64,000 nucleotides of DNA, from NCBI RefSeq assembly GCF_033807575.1, contig NC_084703.1, positions 4,340,001 to 4,404,000 of the forward strand, written 5' to 3'. The position numbers and the translations under genes are program-made. The notes below the pieces were generated by a model. The model did not search any database and was not told the origin of the DNA. It saw only the letters and a program-made list of their open reading frames with translations. This DNA is from Cydia pomonella. Taxonomy: Eukaryota; Arthropoda; Insecta; Lepidoptera; Tortricidae. Positions 9,256-19,467 of this stretch are shown here, one piece after another (within the stretch, counting starts at the first letter, position 1; each line of letters begins with the position of its first letter).

Positions 9256-12200
9256 ATGCCGATAATTCGGACCAAGAAGGCTACGTCGGTACAGAGCGAC
9301 GAAGACAGGCAGCGTTTCCTAGAAGAAGGCGCGGCGGCGGCCCAACATCGTGAGGTTGCCCGCGAACACGCTGAGAGGACTGAGGACGCCGACGCGGAGC
9401 GCCCTCCCCTCCCCCCTGGCGAGTCGGCCGACGCGGCAGCGGTCACCCATCGAGCTGCTAGTGCGGAACCGTTAGGCGCAGCGGCTACATTATCGATCGA
9501 CGACGTCTACCAGAGGCCACCGAGGTCTCCCTCGCAAGATACGATGTTGCTATGGCGAAGGGACCTGAACCAACGCCTGCGACGTCTTGCGAGACCTACA
9601 CCGATCCCGTTACGTCATTCGAAGACAGTGGTTAAAGACGTTACCACATCGCAACGACCGAAGGATACTCCAAAGGAGGCGAGCACTCCGGGTAGGCACA
9701 CCCGTGCGCAGTCCGTGTGCTCACAAGCGAGTACCGTCATCGAGGCCAGACTCTCGCAAGCCGAGCTGGAGGCGAGCGAGCGGCTAGCGGAGATTCAGAA
9801 GAAGGAGCTGCAGTTAGAAGCCGAGTTAGTGAAGAAGAGGCTGGAAGCCCAGAAGCTGCAAATTCGTGCAGAAGCCAGTGAATCCGACGCGGCATCCGAT
9901 AGGAGCGAAATCGGACCGCAACACCAGCGCATCCTGACATGGATGGACGAATCGCAGGACAAGACGCTAACCGAGCCCGTCAAGTCCAAGAAGAGGTTAG
10001 CCAACGAGCCCCCACCGGATTACGAGACTCCAAGGCGCTCCACGCGGGAAGAGAGGCATATTCGACGTCGCTCACCGAGCCGCGAGGACCGTCGGCGATC
10101 GTTATCGCCACCGATCGAGCCCCGTACGCCGCACACGGAGCGTACACAGCTCACTCAGGAAGGAACCGTAGCGGAGTCTATGTTGCAGCTATTCGAGAAG
10201 ATGCAAATGGCGGCTCGACCGGCACCGAAGGATATCTTCGAACTACCTCACTTCTACGGAGATGTGAGTGAGTGGCGAAGTTTCTACAACACGTACACCG
10301 AGACATCGAGAAGATATAAGTTTACCGACTACGAGAACGTCGCTAGACTGCGTATGGCGCTACGCGGGGACGCGAAGACATGTGTGTCACACGTCCTATC
10401 GACCGCAACTCGTCCAGATATGATTATACGAATACTGAAAAAGCAGTTTGGTCGGAGTGAAGTATTGCTAGACAGAGCAATCGAAGATTTGCGCAAGCTG
10501 CCAGCGTTGGGACCTACAGCGAACGATCTCAACAGCTTCGCAATCAAAATTATGAACATAGTGTCCACTATTATGGATATAGATCGGAGACACTACGCCG
10601 ACAACCCGTTGCTGATTCGCGAAGTAACGGACCGGTTATCGCCCCATATTCGAAGCAGGTGGTGCGACTACGCACGCAATCATCGTGATACCGACGAACC
10701 CGAGATCCTGCAACTTGCTGACTTTCTGATGGAGGAAAGTGAACAAGAAATGGCGTTTTGTCATGCCCGCGCAGCCCCGAGGCGTGCGCAGGTACCGTCA
10801 GCAGCACCGAACGCGCGCGCGACCGGCACTCGTACGAATACATCCGCGCCGCGTTATCCGATTCCCGCTACCACACCCGGAGGTCGATACGCCACAGCAC
10901 AGAAGGTGACGTATGCGACGCGTCAAGCCAGTACATCGAAGTCGACGTGCCTGTATTGCGGCGGCAATCATTCAACGCCGGAATGTCGCAAGCTAGCCGC
11001 ACAAAGCATAGGCGCAAGATGGGAGTGGGCAAAACTCAACCGTATATGCTATAGGTGCATGGACGCGAAGCACCTCAAAATACAGTGCAAGGCGAAAGGG
11101 TGCGGTGTGGCAGGCTGTCCGCACGTGCATCATCGTCTGCTCCACGCGGAGACGACGCAGGAGCTCCGTGATAATACCGCGATGGCGATGACTCATGCTA
11201 CGCAACGAGCGGCCGTAGCGCGAGTTACTACAGCATCGATCGAGCCGACGGCGGCACAAGAGCCGCAATCTACGCAAGTTACGCCACGAGAGGACAACGA
11301 ACCACGAGTCTACGTGTCATCGACCCCGAACTACAACGTGTTGTTGAAAGTGTTGCCTGTAACGGTAACAGGCCCGCAAGGAACAGCGCATATTTTCGCT
11401 TTTATCGACGACGGATCGACATTGTCGATGATCGATCAAGACGTTGCTGATGAGATAGGTGCAGTGGGTCAAGACGAGCCGTTATGTATTCGAGGAATAA
11501 GGAATCTCAAGCACACGTCGATAACACAGACTGTTAAGGCCACCGTGAGACCGGCGAAAGGAGGTACCGAACACGAGATTACCGTCAAGACCGTAGATGG
11601 CCTAGGAATCAGGTCACAGTCGCTCAATAAGGAGCAACTACTCAAATATAAACATCTGGCGGACTTAGGCGACGAATGCTACGTCGGAACAGGCGTACCA
11701 CAGATGTTAATCGGAGGTGATTATAGTCACTTGATTACACCGACGGAAATCAGGCAGGGCGGCGAGAACGAGCCGTGCGCTATGAAAACACCACTAGGTT
11801 GGGCGTTTTTCGGTAGAATGCCACGCATCATTCGTACGAACGAGCAAACCGTGTTACACTGCCGTATGGGGAATGAAGATCTCAACGAGCAAGTGAAGAA
11901 ACATTGGTCGATCGAGGCGTTAGGCGTAACGCAAAAGGAGAACGTGAGTCCGAGCGATCAACGAGCCATCGATATATTTAATAAAACCGTGAGAAAAGTT
12001 GGAAATCGCTACGAGGTTGGCCAGCTATGGGCGTCAGACGACGTGAAGCTACCACCGAGCTACGCTATGGCGCGTTCAAGATTACATAGCTTGGAAACGA
12101 GAATGCGTCGCGACAAGGACTTCGCGGAGGACTACGAAGCCCAGATTCAGAAGTTGCTGAAAAAAGGATATGCCGAGCGTATTATGGAACCACCGCAAAC

Positions 12201-15200
12201 CGATAAGACTTGGTTTTTGCCGCACTTTAGTGTTTTTAATTTGAATAAAGGCAAAGGAAGAGCCGTATTCGATTGTGCCGCGAAAAGTCAAGGAAATAGT
12301 CTGAACGACTATATTTTAGCGGGACCAGACCTGCTAAAAAGCCTACTGGGTATACTACTGAGGTTTCGCGAATGGAGCTTCGCAGTAGTAGCAGATATAC
12401 AGGAGATGTTTCTGCAAATCCAGATTCGAGCCGAAGACCAGCAGAGCCAGCTATTCTTGTGGCGAGGTACGAGAAGAGACATGGAGCCGCAAGTCTACAA
12501 GCTAAACAGAGTTTGTTTCGGAAACGTATCATCACCGTTTCTCGCGCATTCAGTGCGCAATCGTAACGCAACCGACAACGAGGACAAGTATCCAGAGGCG
12601 GTCTACGATATACACAATAATCATTACATGGATGATTATGTGGCGTCCTACAAGACTGAAGACGAGCTACTGAGAGTGTCATCGCAGGTACGAGACTCTC
12701 ACGCCGAGGGAAACTTTCACCTACGAGGCTACGCGAGCAACAGCGAGCGACTGTTAGCGAGCATCGAGCCAGAGTTTCACGCACAAGAACCGACGCATCT
12801 AGGCGAGAAGCAACAGACCGTTCTAGGAATGACTTGGGATCCTAGCACCGATACTCTAGGATACAATACGAAGATGCTGCGCGTACCGGACGCAGTAAAG
12901 AATCACGAGCGACCACCGACGAAACGAGAGTTACTCAGCGCGATAATGTCAATTTACGACCCGATGGGACTTATCGCTCAATTCGTGATAAGCGCGAAGA
13001 TAATATTTCAGCGAGTTTGGTCAAAAGGAACGGATTGGGACGCACCGCTACCATACCAAGAAGCTGAAGACTTTTTTCAGTGGCTGAATGCACTGAAACA
13101 TGTAGCTACGCTACGCATACCGCGACAGTACGAGACACCGAGAGCTGCTACGAAATATACTCTGCATATTTTCACCGACGCGTCAACGGAAGCATATTGC
13201 GCTGCAGCATATTGGCGCATAGAAAACTCAGAGCAAGAGGTTCGAGTAAGTTTAGCAGCGGGCAAAAGCAGAGTTTGTCCACTGAAGGTGCTATCCGTAC
13301 CGAAATTGGAGCTAACAGCGGCAGTCATCGGAGTACGGTTAGCAGAAACAATCTGCAACGAGCAACGATACGACATCGACGAAGTGATTTATTGGACGGA
13401 TTCAAGAGTCCTACTAGGATGGATTAAAGACGACGCACGAAATTATAAGCCATTCGTATCACATCGATTAGCCGAGATCACCGAGAAATCGAATCGTCAA
13501 GCATGGAGATATGTACCGACCGATCTTAATCCGGCAGACCGTGCTACACGAGGCAAGCCTACAAGGAGGATCGACATACAGGATGATTGGTACAGAGGAC
13601 CGCAGTTTCTCTACCTAGCCGAGGTGGAGTGGCCGAGCCGAGATATTACAGTAAGCCGCACCGAAGATCTCCCTGAAAGGAAGCTGAAAGTTAAGTCAGG
13701 AATCGTTTTATCGACTACGACATCGAAAATGGAGCCATCAAGCGTATTACCCGATATACGTCGCTTCAGTAACTACGATCGATTGATTAATTCGACAGCA
13801 TACGTGCTACTTTTCATCGATAAGCTGAAATCCAAGAATAGGGGACTACAGCTACAAGTGCAACACATTAAGCGAGCAGAGCATATGTGGATACAGAATA
13901 GTCAACGGAGGAGCTTTCCAGACGAAATACGTACTCTGCACATCGGACGCGAAATCGACAGGAAATCGAAGCTATATACGCTAGCACCAGAGTTATGCGA
14001 CGACGGCGTGCTACGTATGAAAACGAGATTGGGCAACGCTCCAGTACTCTACACGTCACTACATCCGATAATACTGGACGGCAGAGACTCATTCACTCGA
14101 TTGCTGATTCAGAGAGCCCACAGACGATCAGCGCACATACACAACGAAGCCGTGATAAATCAGTTACGTCAAGATTATTGGATTTTGCATCTACGACCGA
14201 TAGTGAAAGCTGTAGCGAGAGACTGCGCACTTTGCAAGCTACGTCGAGCTTCACCGCGAGCGCAGCCCTTCGGAGACCTACCCCCCGAGCGACTACAGGC
14301 TTATCAACGACCGTTTACCTACACTGCGCAAGACTATCTAGGCCCCATGTACGTGACAATAGGCCGGCGAAGAGAAAAACGCTGGGTCTGTTTATACACA
14401 TGCCTAGTCACCAGAGCCATCCATCTGGAGAGCGTGCATAGTTTGTCGACGGACAGCGCGCTACTCGCCCTACGACGATTCGCTGCGCGACGAGGATGGC
14501 CACACACGATGTACAGCGACAACGCGACATGCTTCAAGGCGGCATCAACGGAGCTACGAGAAGCATATAAGCAGTGGCTACCACAGCTACGTGCTTACGG
14601 TCTACATCATCGGATGGAATGGAAGTTCATCCCGCCTGGTAATCCCTCTGCAGGCGGAGCTTGGGAACGCATGGTGCGTACCGTGAAGACGGCAATGGCG
14701 TACACATTCCATACAAGAGCACCGCGAACAGAAGTCTTCGAAACACTATTAGCAGAGATCGAGAATATCGTTAATAGAAGACCTCTCACACACGTTAACG
14801 TCGACCCGCAATCCGAGGAAAGTCTTACACCGGCACACTTTCTACTATTGCACAACGCAAACCTACCTATGATCGGAGTCTACGAAGAGAACGACAAGAA
14901 GCAGTGGAAGGCTGCACAGGCGCTCGCAGACCACTTCTGGCGGCGCTGGACGAAAGAGTACTTCCCACTGTTAGCACCACGTAAATCGTCCGACGAGGGA
15001 GGACGACAGATCCAGCCGGGAGACGTGGTCATCATCGCTGAACCCAATGGACCTCGCAGCGTATGGCCCAAAGGAGTCGTCGAGGTCGTCTATCCAGGCC
15101 CCGATGGACGGGTCCGCTCCGCAGACGTCAGGACGAGGCACGGGACGCTACGCAGGCCGAGCTGCAGACTGGCGGTCATCGCGTCGCAACCCATGCACCA

Positions 15201-15231
15201 GGAGTCTTCGACTGCGGGGACAAAATGTTAG
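9256..15231 (+). CDS. BEL/Pao Gag-Pol polyprotein
   Basis: A 1,991-residue protein in one frame. Order: charged N-terminal region with a coiled coil (about 155-215); Gag core of the BEL/Pao type (about 325-490, around FELPHFYGDVSEWRSF); two CCHC knuckles starting at C565 and C598; aspartic protease with DDGS at 718-721; reverse transcriptase with YMDD at 1124-1127; RNase H beginning around D1308 (FTDAS); an integrase with an H-H-C-C zinc motif, D1693, D1755 and E1804 as likely catalytic residues (GGAWERM); and a C-terminal domain typical of BEL integrases. The stop codon TAG at 15229-15231 lies inside the right LTR. Much richer in GC than nearby introns. The protein would package, copy and integrate the element; no break is visible. 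Confidence 0.95.
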   Translation: MPIIRTKKATSVQSDEDRQRFLEEGAAAAQHREVAREHAERTEDADAERPPLPPGESADAAAVTHRAASAEPLGAAATLSIDDVYQRPPRSPSQDTMLLWRRDLNQRLRRLARPTPIPLRHSKTVVKDVTTSQRPKDTPKEASTPGRHTRAQSVCSQASTVIEARLSQAELEASERLAEIQKKELQLEAELVKKRLEAQKLQIRAEASESDAASDRSEIGPQHQRILTWMDESQDKTLTEPVKSKKRLANEPPPDYETPRRSTREERHIRRRSPSREDRRRSLSPPIEPRTPHTERTQLTQEGTVAESMLQLFEKMQMAARPAPKDIFELPHFYGDVSEWRSFYNTYTETSRRYKFTDYENVARLRMALRGDAKTCVSHVLSTATRPDMIIRILKKQFGRSEVLLDRAIEDLRKLPALGPTANDLNSFAIKIMNIVSTIMDIDRRHYADNPLLIREVTDRLSPHIRSRWCDYARNHRDTDEPEILQLADFLMEESEQEMAFCHARAAPRRAQVPSAAPNARATGTRTNTSAPRYPIPATTPGGRYATAQKVTYATRQASTSKSTCLYCGGNHSTPECRKLAAQSIGARWEWAKLNRICYRCMDAKHLKIQCKAKGCGVAGCPHVHHRLLHAETTQELRDNTAMAMTHATQRAAVARVTTASIEPTAAQEPQSTQVTPREDNEPRVYVSSTPNYNVLLKVLPVTVTGPQGTAHIFAFIDDGSTLSMIDQDVADEIGAVGQDEPLCIRGIRNLKHTSITQTVKATVRPAKGGTEHEITVKTVDGLGIRSQSLNKEQLLKYKHLADLGDECYVGTGVPQMLIGGDYSHLITPTEIRQGGENEPCAMKTPLGWAFFGRMPRIIRTNEQTVLHCRMGNEDLNEQVKKHWSIEALGVTQKENVSPSDQRAIDIFNKTVRKVGNRYEVGQLWASDDVKLPPSYAMARSRLHSLETRMRRDKDFAEDYEAQIQKLLKKGYAERIMEPPQTDKTWFLPHFSVFNLNKGKGRAVFDCAAKSQGNSLNDYILAGPDLLKSLLGILLRFREWSFAVVADIQEMFLQIQIRAEDQQSQLFLWRGTRRDMEPQVYKLNRVCFGNVSSPFLAHSVRNRNATDNEDKYPEAVYDIHNNHYMDDYVASYKTEDELLRVSSQVRDSHAEGNFHLRGYASNSERLLASIEPEFHAQEPTHLGEKQQTVLGMTWDPSTDTLGYNTKMLRVPDAVKNHERPPTKRELLSAIMSIYDPMGLIAQFVISAKIIFQRVWSKGTDWDAPLPYQEAEDFFQWLNALKHVATLRIPRQYETPRAATKYTLHIFTDASTEAYCAAAYWRIENSEQEVRVSLAAGKSRVCPLKVLSVPKLELTAAVIGVRLAETICNEQRYDIDEVIYWTDSRVLLGWIKDDARNYKPFVSHRLAEITEKSNRQAWRYVPTDLNPADRATRGKPTRRIDIQDDWYRGPQFLYLAEVEWPSRDITVSRTEDLPERKLKVKSGIVLSTTTSKMEPSSVLPDIRRFSNYDRLINSTAYVLLFIDKLKSKNRGLQLQVQHIKRAEHMWIQNSQRRSFPDEIRTLHIGREIDRKSKLYTLAPELCDDGVLRMKTRLGNAPVLYTSLHPIILDGRDSFTRLLIQRAHRRSAHIHNEAVINQLRQDYWILHLRPIVKAVARDCALCKLRRASPRAQPFGDLPPERLQAYQRPFTYTAQDYLGPMYVTIGRRREKRWVCLYTCLVTRAIHLESVHSLSTDSALLALRRFAARRGWPHTMYSDNATCFKAASTELREAYKQWLPQLRAYGLHHRMEWKFIPPGNPSAGGAWERMVRTVKTAMAYTFHTRAPRTEVFETLLAEIENIVNRRPLTHVNVDPQSEESLTPAHFLLLHNANLPMIGVYEENDKKQWKAAQALADHFWRRWTKEYFPLLAPRKSSDEGGRQIQPGDVVIIAEPNGPRSVWPKGVVEVVYPGPDGRVRSADVRTRHGTLRRPSCRLAVIASQPMHQESSTAGTKC

Positions 15232-16418
15232 CGACGCGACTGAAAAACCTTAGATGACGCTAAGATTAATTAAGTTGAAATACGATTAAGGCTGTATTCG
15301 AAATAAAGATTTTATCCGTTAGGTAGGGCAAAGATATAATTAGATTGTTATTAGACATAAGAATTATGTAATCGTTCGTTATATCAGGTATTATTCGATA
15401 TTTAGGTCACGCAAACCCTAAATCCCAAATCCTTATTCGAAGAGCGAGATGAACGAAGGAATAAGAAAATAAAGAAAACTTATTCATTGGTTCATAATTA
15501 TAGCCAATCACATGCAAATAAAGACAAGGAAAGGTAAAAAACAGCGAGACAGAAAATCTCGATCGTGATTGGTCAGTCAATTTCCCGTACAGAATTCGAT
15601 TATGCTCAGTTGTACTATGAGACGCACATATTTAGGTTATTATCGCAGTAATTACTTTAATTAGACTAATGAATGTTACGTATAATCGTAGAACGTGAAT
15701 TGCTTAACACCCTAATATAGGTCATATTATCGTAATCCTAGCTATTAGATAATAGCATGCCGTAAACCGTCGAGAAACGGGCTATTGTTCCGAGTGCGGA
15801 CGAACAATAGGCTTTGTATTCGTGAAGTAAGCAAGTCGGACAGGTGTTATTGTTTTGTTTCACTGACCTAGAAACCGAGTTAGCGTGTTATGCAATATTT
15901 AAGTCAATAATTAGATATTTGTGAGAATTATAGTTATGTAAACGATAACGAGATAACACGATTTAACCCGAACAAAGCCGAATCAAGTAACCGACCAATC
16001 AGAGGGCTTGATTCAGAACGAATCGAAACGCGTCTTATCTCCTTATCGTAAGGGTGTTCCTTTTCTACGAAATTCGTATATAAGCGAGGAAGGAACGGAG
16101 AGAAATGGTAGTCAGTCGTCGAGTGATCCAGCAACCAGAAGCCTCAAGAAGAAACCAACCGGAAGAGAACCAGAAGCGGTTCAATCGCGTAGTAGGGATT
16201 GTAGGAGTATTTTTATACCTTTGTATCGCGTGTAATAAAAGTCAGTTTGTGCGAAACAGTAGTTTATTTAGCTATCTCCTCGCGCATCGTATTCGCTCCT
16301 CTTCACGCGGCGACGTAGAGGGCCGTGGTCACGGTCTTGGCAGTAGGAGTGGTGGCGACAGCCCGGTGCCTTCTCCATTGAGCTATCGTCGGCTGATATA
16401 GCGCCGCGGGCTGCTATA
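15226..16418 (+). repeat. Right LTR of the BEL/Pao element
   Basis: Same length and borders as the left LTR. Differences seen: one within the AATCACAYGCAAATAAAG stretch and two near TGTACTA-GAGACG. TATA-like sequence is at 16077-16083 and AATAAA at 16234-16239. Its first bases supply the Gag-Pol stop codon. Confidence 0.93.
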
Positions 16419-16423
16419 GCCCT

Positions 16424-16503
16424 TTAAATTTTCGACATACGCACGTACAGTTACGCAGCTAGTTACCGCACTAGGGCGGTAAAGTAGCACCATATGTACC
16501 GTA
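16424..16503. repeat. Right part of the repeat split by the BEL insertion
   Basis: Continues the repeat cut at 7960, with a GTAAAGTAGCACCATATGTA stretch like that at 880-900 and the inverse of sequence at 21354-21440. Confidence 0.65.
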
Positions 16504-16504
16504 A

Positions 16505-16620
16505 TGGCTACTCTACACGATAGCCCAGTGTAGTCCAGTCCTAGGGACGCATTTATGCGTTAGAGGGAGCAAGTGATGTTGCTATCTCATTTCACCGCAT
16601 AGCTGCGTCCCTTAGACTGC
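16505..16620. mobile_element. Foldback MITE, copy 2 of the 39-174 family
   Basis: Starts CTCTACACGATAGCCCAG and includes GGGACGCATTTATGCGTTAG in the same order as copy 1. The right arm is shorter and runs into a CTACTACTACTAC stretch. Confidence 0.7.
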
Positions 16621-16935
16621 TCTACTACTACTACTACGACTAAAGATAATGTCAGTACTCTAGGAATCTTTCTATTTTTTTCACATCAAGAACAGTACTG
16701 ATCTATAGCAAAATAGCGTATATCTTAATCATATTAATTTTAAATTAACCATAACGTAATGGATACAGAGTTCAAAATAGCTGATTGTTTAGTTTTTAGG
16801 TCGAGCGAAACAGAAGTAGGTTGGCTTTCTGTTTATTTGAAAAGCTATTAATGGTTTTTAATTACAATTGAACCAGCTAGTCATGTTTTTAAACAGTTTT
16901 CTCTCTCTTGAAGTTAGAAACAATAAATTGTAGAA

Positions 16936-17064
16936 CTGAGGGCCTACCGCGAAAACCGAAATTCGTAAATCTTTCGCGCGGGGATCTTTCCCTTTTACTC
17001 CAATGAAGGCGTGATTTGCGAGCGGGCATTTGCGAGCTTCTTTTTTCGCGGTTATAGCCCTGCA
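16936..17064. mobile_element. Short MITE, CTGAGGGCCTACCGCG family, copy 2
   Basis: Begins CTGAGGGCCTACCGCG and ends CGCGGTTATAGCCCTGC, a diverged inverted end. Same family as 6805-6918. Confidence 0.6.
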
Positions 17065-17849
17065 CTAGTGCATGTACTAAGTTTTATTTATTTAGTTTTA
17101 AAGGAAGTGAAAATGGGTTTGAAAGTTTTTGAAGACGTGGATGAGGACTAATGTTGTTGTAATTTTTAATTTATTGCCTACTAGCGACGTAGGAGGAGCC
17201 ATAACCATCGCATGGCCATTTCGCTGGTTCAGCGTTGCGCCATCGTGTAGAGGAGCCATAATACTGGCTGCGGCAATAGGGTTGTTTCCAATTTTTTGAA
17301 ACGCTTGTATTATGTTCTACAGTAACTAAAAGTTGCCCTAAAATTCAACTTTTATACTAAAAACGGCTTTAAATATGTTAAATTAACAAAATATATTTTG
17401 ACAGATGCTTTCGCGCCCAAAACGCTCTTTGAAAATTGTCTGACGTCACAGTTTACGGTTTGACACATAACTACATACATACGTAGAAGATACGAACTGT
17501 CAACTGACATTTGTCATTTGTTGTATATCGCCTAACTGCCAACAGTGTCAATCCGAGAGTTGTGACGTCATCAGAATCTTCAATGACGTTTCGAGTTTGA
17601 TCACGTGACGTGTGCCAAAAAATATTTTAAATTCAATATCCAAAAATATGGTCATTACAGGTCCCCTAAAAGTAGTTTAACATGTTTTTATAATCTAAAA
17701 GAATTTATTGGGATACAATTCTGCCCTAAGATTTGTAGATGGAAACAACCCTATTACTCATATACTTGCATATCGAATCGATCCGATGCAGCCAACGTGC
17801 TAAGTTCTCTCGGACCTTAAATATCCCTTACCTTATCAATTTGTTCCAG
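17065..17849. other. Intron sequence with one MITE arm
   Basis: Around 17190-17259 lies a fragment ending GCGCCATCGTGTAGAGGAGC, the arm of the 39-174 family. The rest is AT-rich intron leading to the acceptor at 17849, with nothing else recognised. Confidence 0.5.
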
Positions 17850-18030
17850 GTAACATGGTACCGTAACGAACGCCGCCTACTCGAAGCGGAGCGGGTGTCT
17901 CTCGTCCGTGACGGAAACTTCTGGTGCTGCGACGTCGCTTGCGTCAGTGTGGACGATGCTGGACGCTGGACGTGCGCGGCAGAGAACAGAGGCGGGCGGG
18001 CGAGCTGCGCGGCGCATCTCAATGTCCTGG
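17850..18030 (+). CDS. Host Ig gene exon 3: second half of an Ig domain
   Basis: Acceptor TTTGTTCCAG and donor CTGG|GTACAA. Phase 0 at entry, phase 1 at exit. It encodes VTWYRNERRLLEAERVSLVR, the C-C' strands with the core Trp, and then DDAGRWTCAAENRGG, the F strand with the core Cys, and ends AAHLNVLG. Together with the exon at 3432 it completes one Ig domain. It is unusually GC-rich. Two further partial copies follow directly in the intron. Confidence 0.88.
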
Positions 18031-18093
18031 GTACAACCTCTTTATTCTAGTCGTTAATGTGCTGGATAACATGTCTCATACATATCCCGTTTT

Positions 18094-18423
18094 ACTCGAA
18101 GCGGAGCGGGTGTCTCCCGTGCGTGATGGAAACTTCTGGTGCTACGACGTCGCTTGCGTCGTGAACGATGCAGGACGCTGGACGTGCGCGGCAGAGAACA
18201 GAGGTGAGCGGGCGAGCTGGGCGGCGCATCTCAATGTCCTGGGTTCAACCTCTTTATTCTAGTCGTTAATGTGCTGGATAACATGTCTCATACATATACC
18301 CCGGTTTACTCGAAGCGGAACGGGTGTCTATCGTGCGTGATGGAAACTTCTGGTGCTACGACGTCGCTTGCGTCGTGAACGATGCAGGACGCTGGACGTG
18401 CGAGGCAGAGAACAGAGGCGGGC
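18094..18423 (+). pseudogene. Two tandem partial copies of exon 3
   Basis: Three copies of an approximately 215-bp unit start at 17879 (in the real exon), 18094 and 18308; each begins ACTCGAAGCGGA. The second and third lack the first 29 bases of the exon and have no acceptor in front. Copy 2 runs through the C-strand remainder to AAHLNVLG and a GT. Copy 3 stops at about 18423. A three-base deletion relative to copy 1 keeps the frame open. They are probably non-functional duplications. Confidence 0.8.
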
Positions 18424-18619
18424 TTAATATAAATAAATATCCGAAGAGATATAATGTTAAAGTACTTGTATAACTTAAATGTTATGTTTTTAAATAAATA
18501 AATGTTCTAAATTTTCATAAACATTTTAGAATTTATATGACAGCTACTCCATATAAAAATAAACTGTCATAGGGACCATTCGATGGGAGAGGTTTATGCA
18601 TCCCAGCGTCTCAACCACT

Positions 18620-18850
18620 TCGCCGGCCAATCGTAAGATCAGGCAGATCGTAATGTTCCTGTGTAATGCTTTGACGGTAATCACATTAAACCAATAGACA
18701 GGTAGGATAGGCTCGTTAGGTTGCTTCAGATACCCGAAAGGCAAACTGTCCAGAAATCTCCGTCGATTAAGGAAATGAGACAAATATTTTTACGTTTCAC
18801 GATATACCCAGGGATTTCATGATCTGCCTGATCTTACGATCAGCCGCCGA
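18620..18850. repeat. Inverted repeat, lepidopteran-type
   Basis: TCGTAAGATCAGGCAGATC near 18628 is matched in inverted order by GATCTGCCTGATCTTACGA near 18821. The flanking bases also pair partly. It resembles a foldback element that I remember from moth genomes. It lies just before the amplified Ig exon. Confidence 0.65.
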
Positions 18851-18912
18851 CATATCAATGATCAGACACACCATTTTTTTAGGAACAGTCTTATATTAGG
18901 TTTTTGTTTCAG

Positions 18913-19442
18913 TGCCCAAAGCCTACAAGCGACCGGAGTTCGTGGAGGAGCTACGGGCAATCCTGACTGAACAGGGGACTGTGTCCTTAGAGTGTAAGGT
19001 GGTCGGCGTGCCTACACCGGTGCTGAGGTGGTTTAAGGTAACTACATCAACTATATACAAGCGACCGGAGTTCGTAGAGGATCTACGGGCAATCCTGACT
19101 GAACAGGGGACTGTGTCCTTAGAGTGTAAGGTGGTCGGCGTGCCTACACCGGTGCTGAGGTGGTTTAAGGTAACTACATCAACTATTTACATCAAGCGAC
19201 CGGTGTTCGTGGAGGAGCTACGAGCAATCCTGACTGAAGAGGGGACTGTGTCCTTAGAGTGTAAGGTGGTCGGCATGCCTACACCGGTGCTGAGGTGGTT
19301 TAAAGTAACTACATCAACTATATACATCAAGCGACTGGAGTTCGTAGAGGATCTAGGGGAAATCCTGACTGAACAGGGGATTGTGTCCTTAGAGTGTAAG
19401 GTGGTCGGCGTGCCGCCTACACCGGTGCTGAGGTGGTTTCAG
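18913..19442 (+). CDS. Host Ig gene exon 4: Ig half-exon in four in-frame copies
   Basis: Acceptor TTTTGTTTCAG at 18912; enters in phase 1. The first copy encodes VPKAYKRPEFVEELRAILTE and on through SLECKVVG to LRWFK: Ig strands A-C with the core Cys and Trp. Its donor follows at 19037|19038. The unit, together with about 20 bases of following intron, is repeated: unit starts are 18927, 19059, 19194 and 19329, spacings 132, 135 and 135. Each copy ends in GTAACT after 19037, 19169, 19304 and 19442, always in phase 0, and the frame is open across all four. The next exon enters in phase 0, so any of the four donors gives an in-frame product. The simplest normal isoform uses only the first copy. 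Confidence 0.85.
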
Positions 19443-19467
19443 GTAACTACATCAACTATACTCCATT

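Larger units (their letters stand above)
7961..16418 (+). mobile_element. BEL/Pao LTR retrotransposon, intact
   Basis: The 8,458-bp element has 1,193-bp LTRs at both ends, starting TGTTAGCG and ending GCTATA. It is flanked by a perfect 5-bp duplication GCCCT at 7956-7960 and 16419-16423. It carries one long Gag-Pol frame with all expected domains and no envelope-like gene. I found three base differences between the LTRs by eye, which implies a recent insertion. Possible primer-binding sequence TGGTCCTTCGAGCAC starts just inside the left LTR; a G-rich stretch GCGGGGACAAAA precedes the right LTR. It lies in the host gene's large intron in the sense orientation. Confidence 0.95.

Noticed and set aside
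12236..12784. 182-codon minus-strand open frame in the BEL pol region
   Set aside because: It lies antisense to the reverse transcriptase domain, which accounts fully for the sequence.
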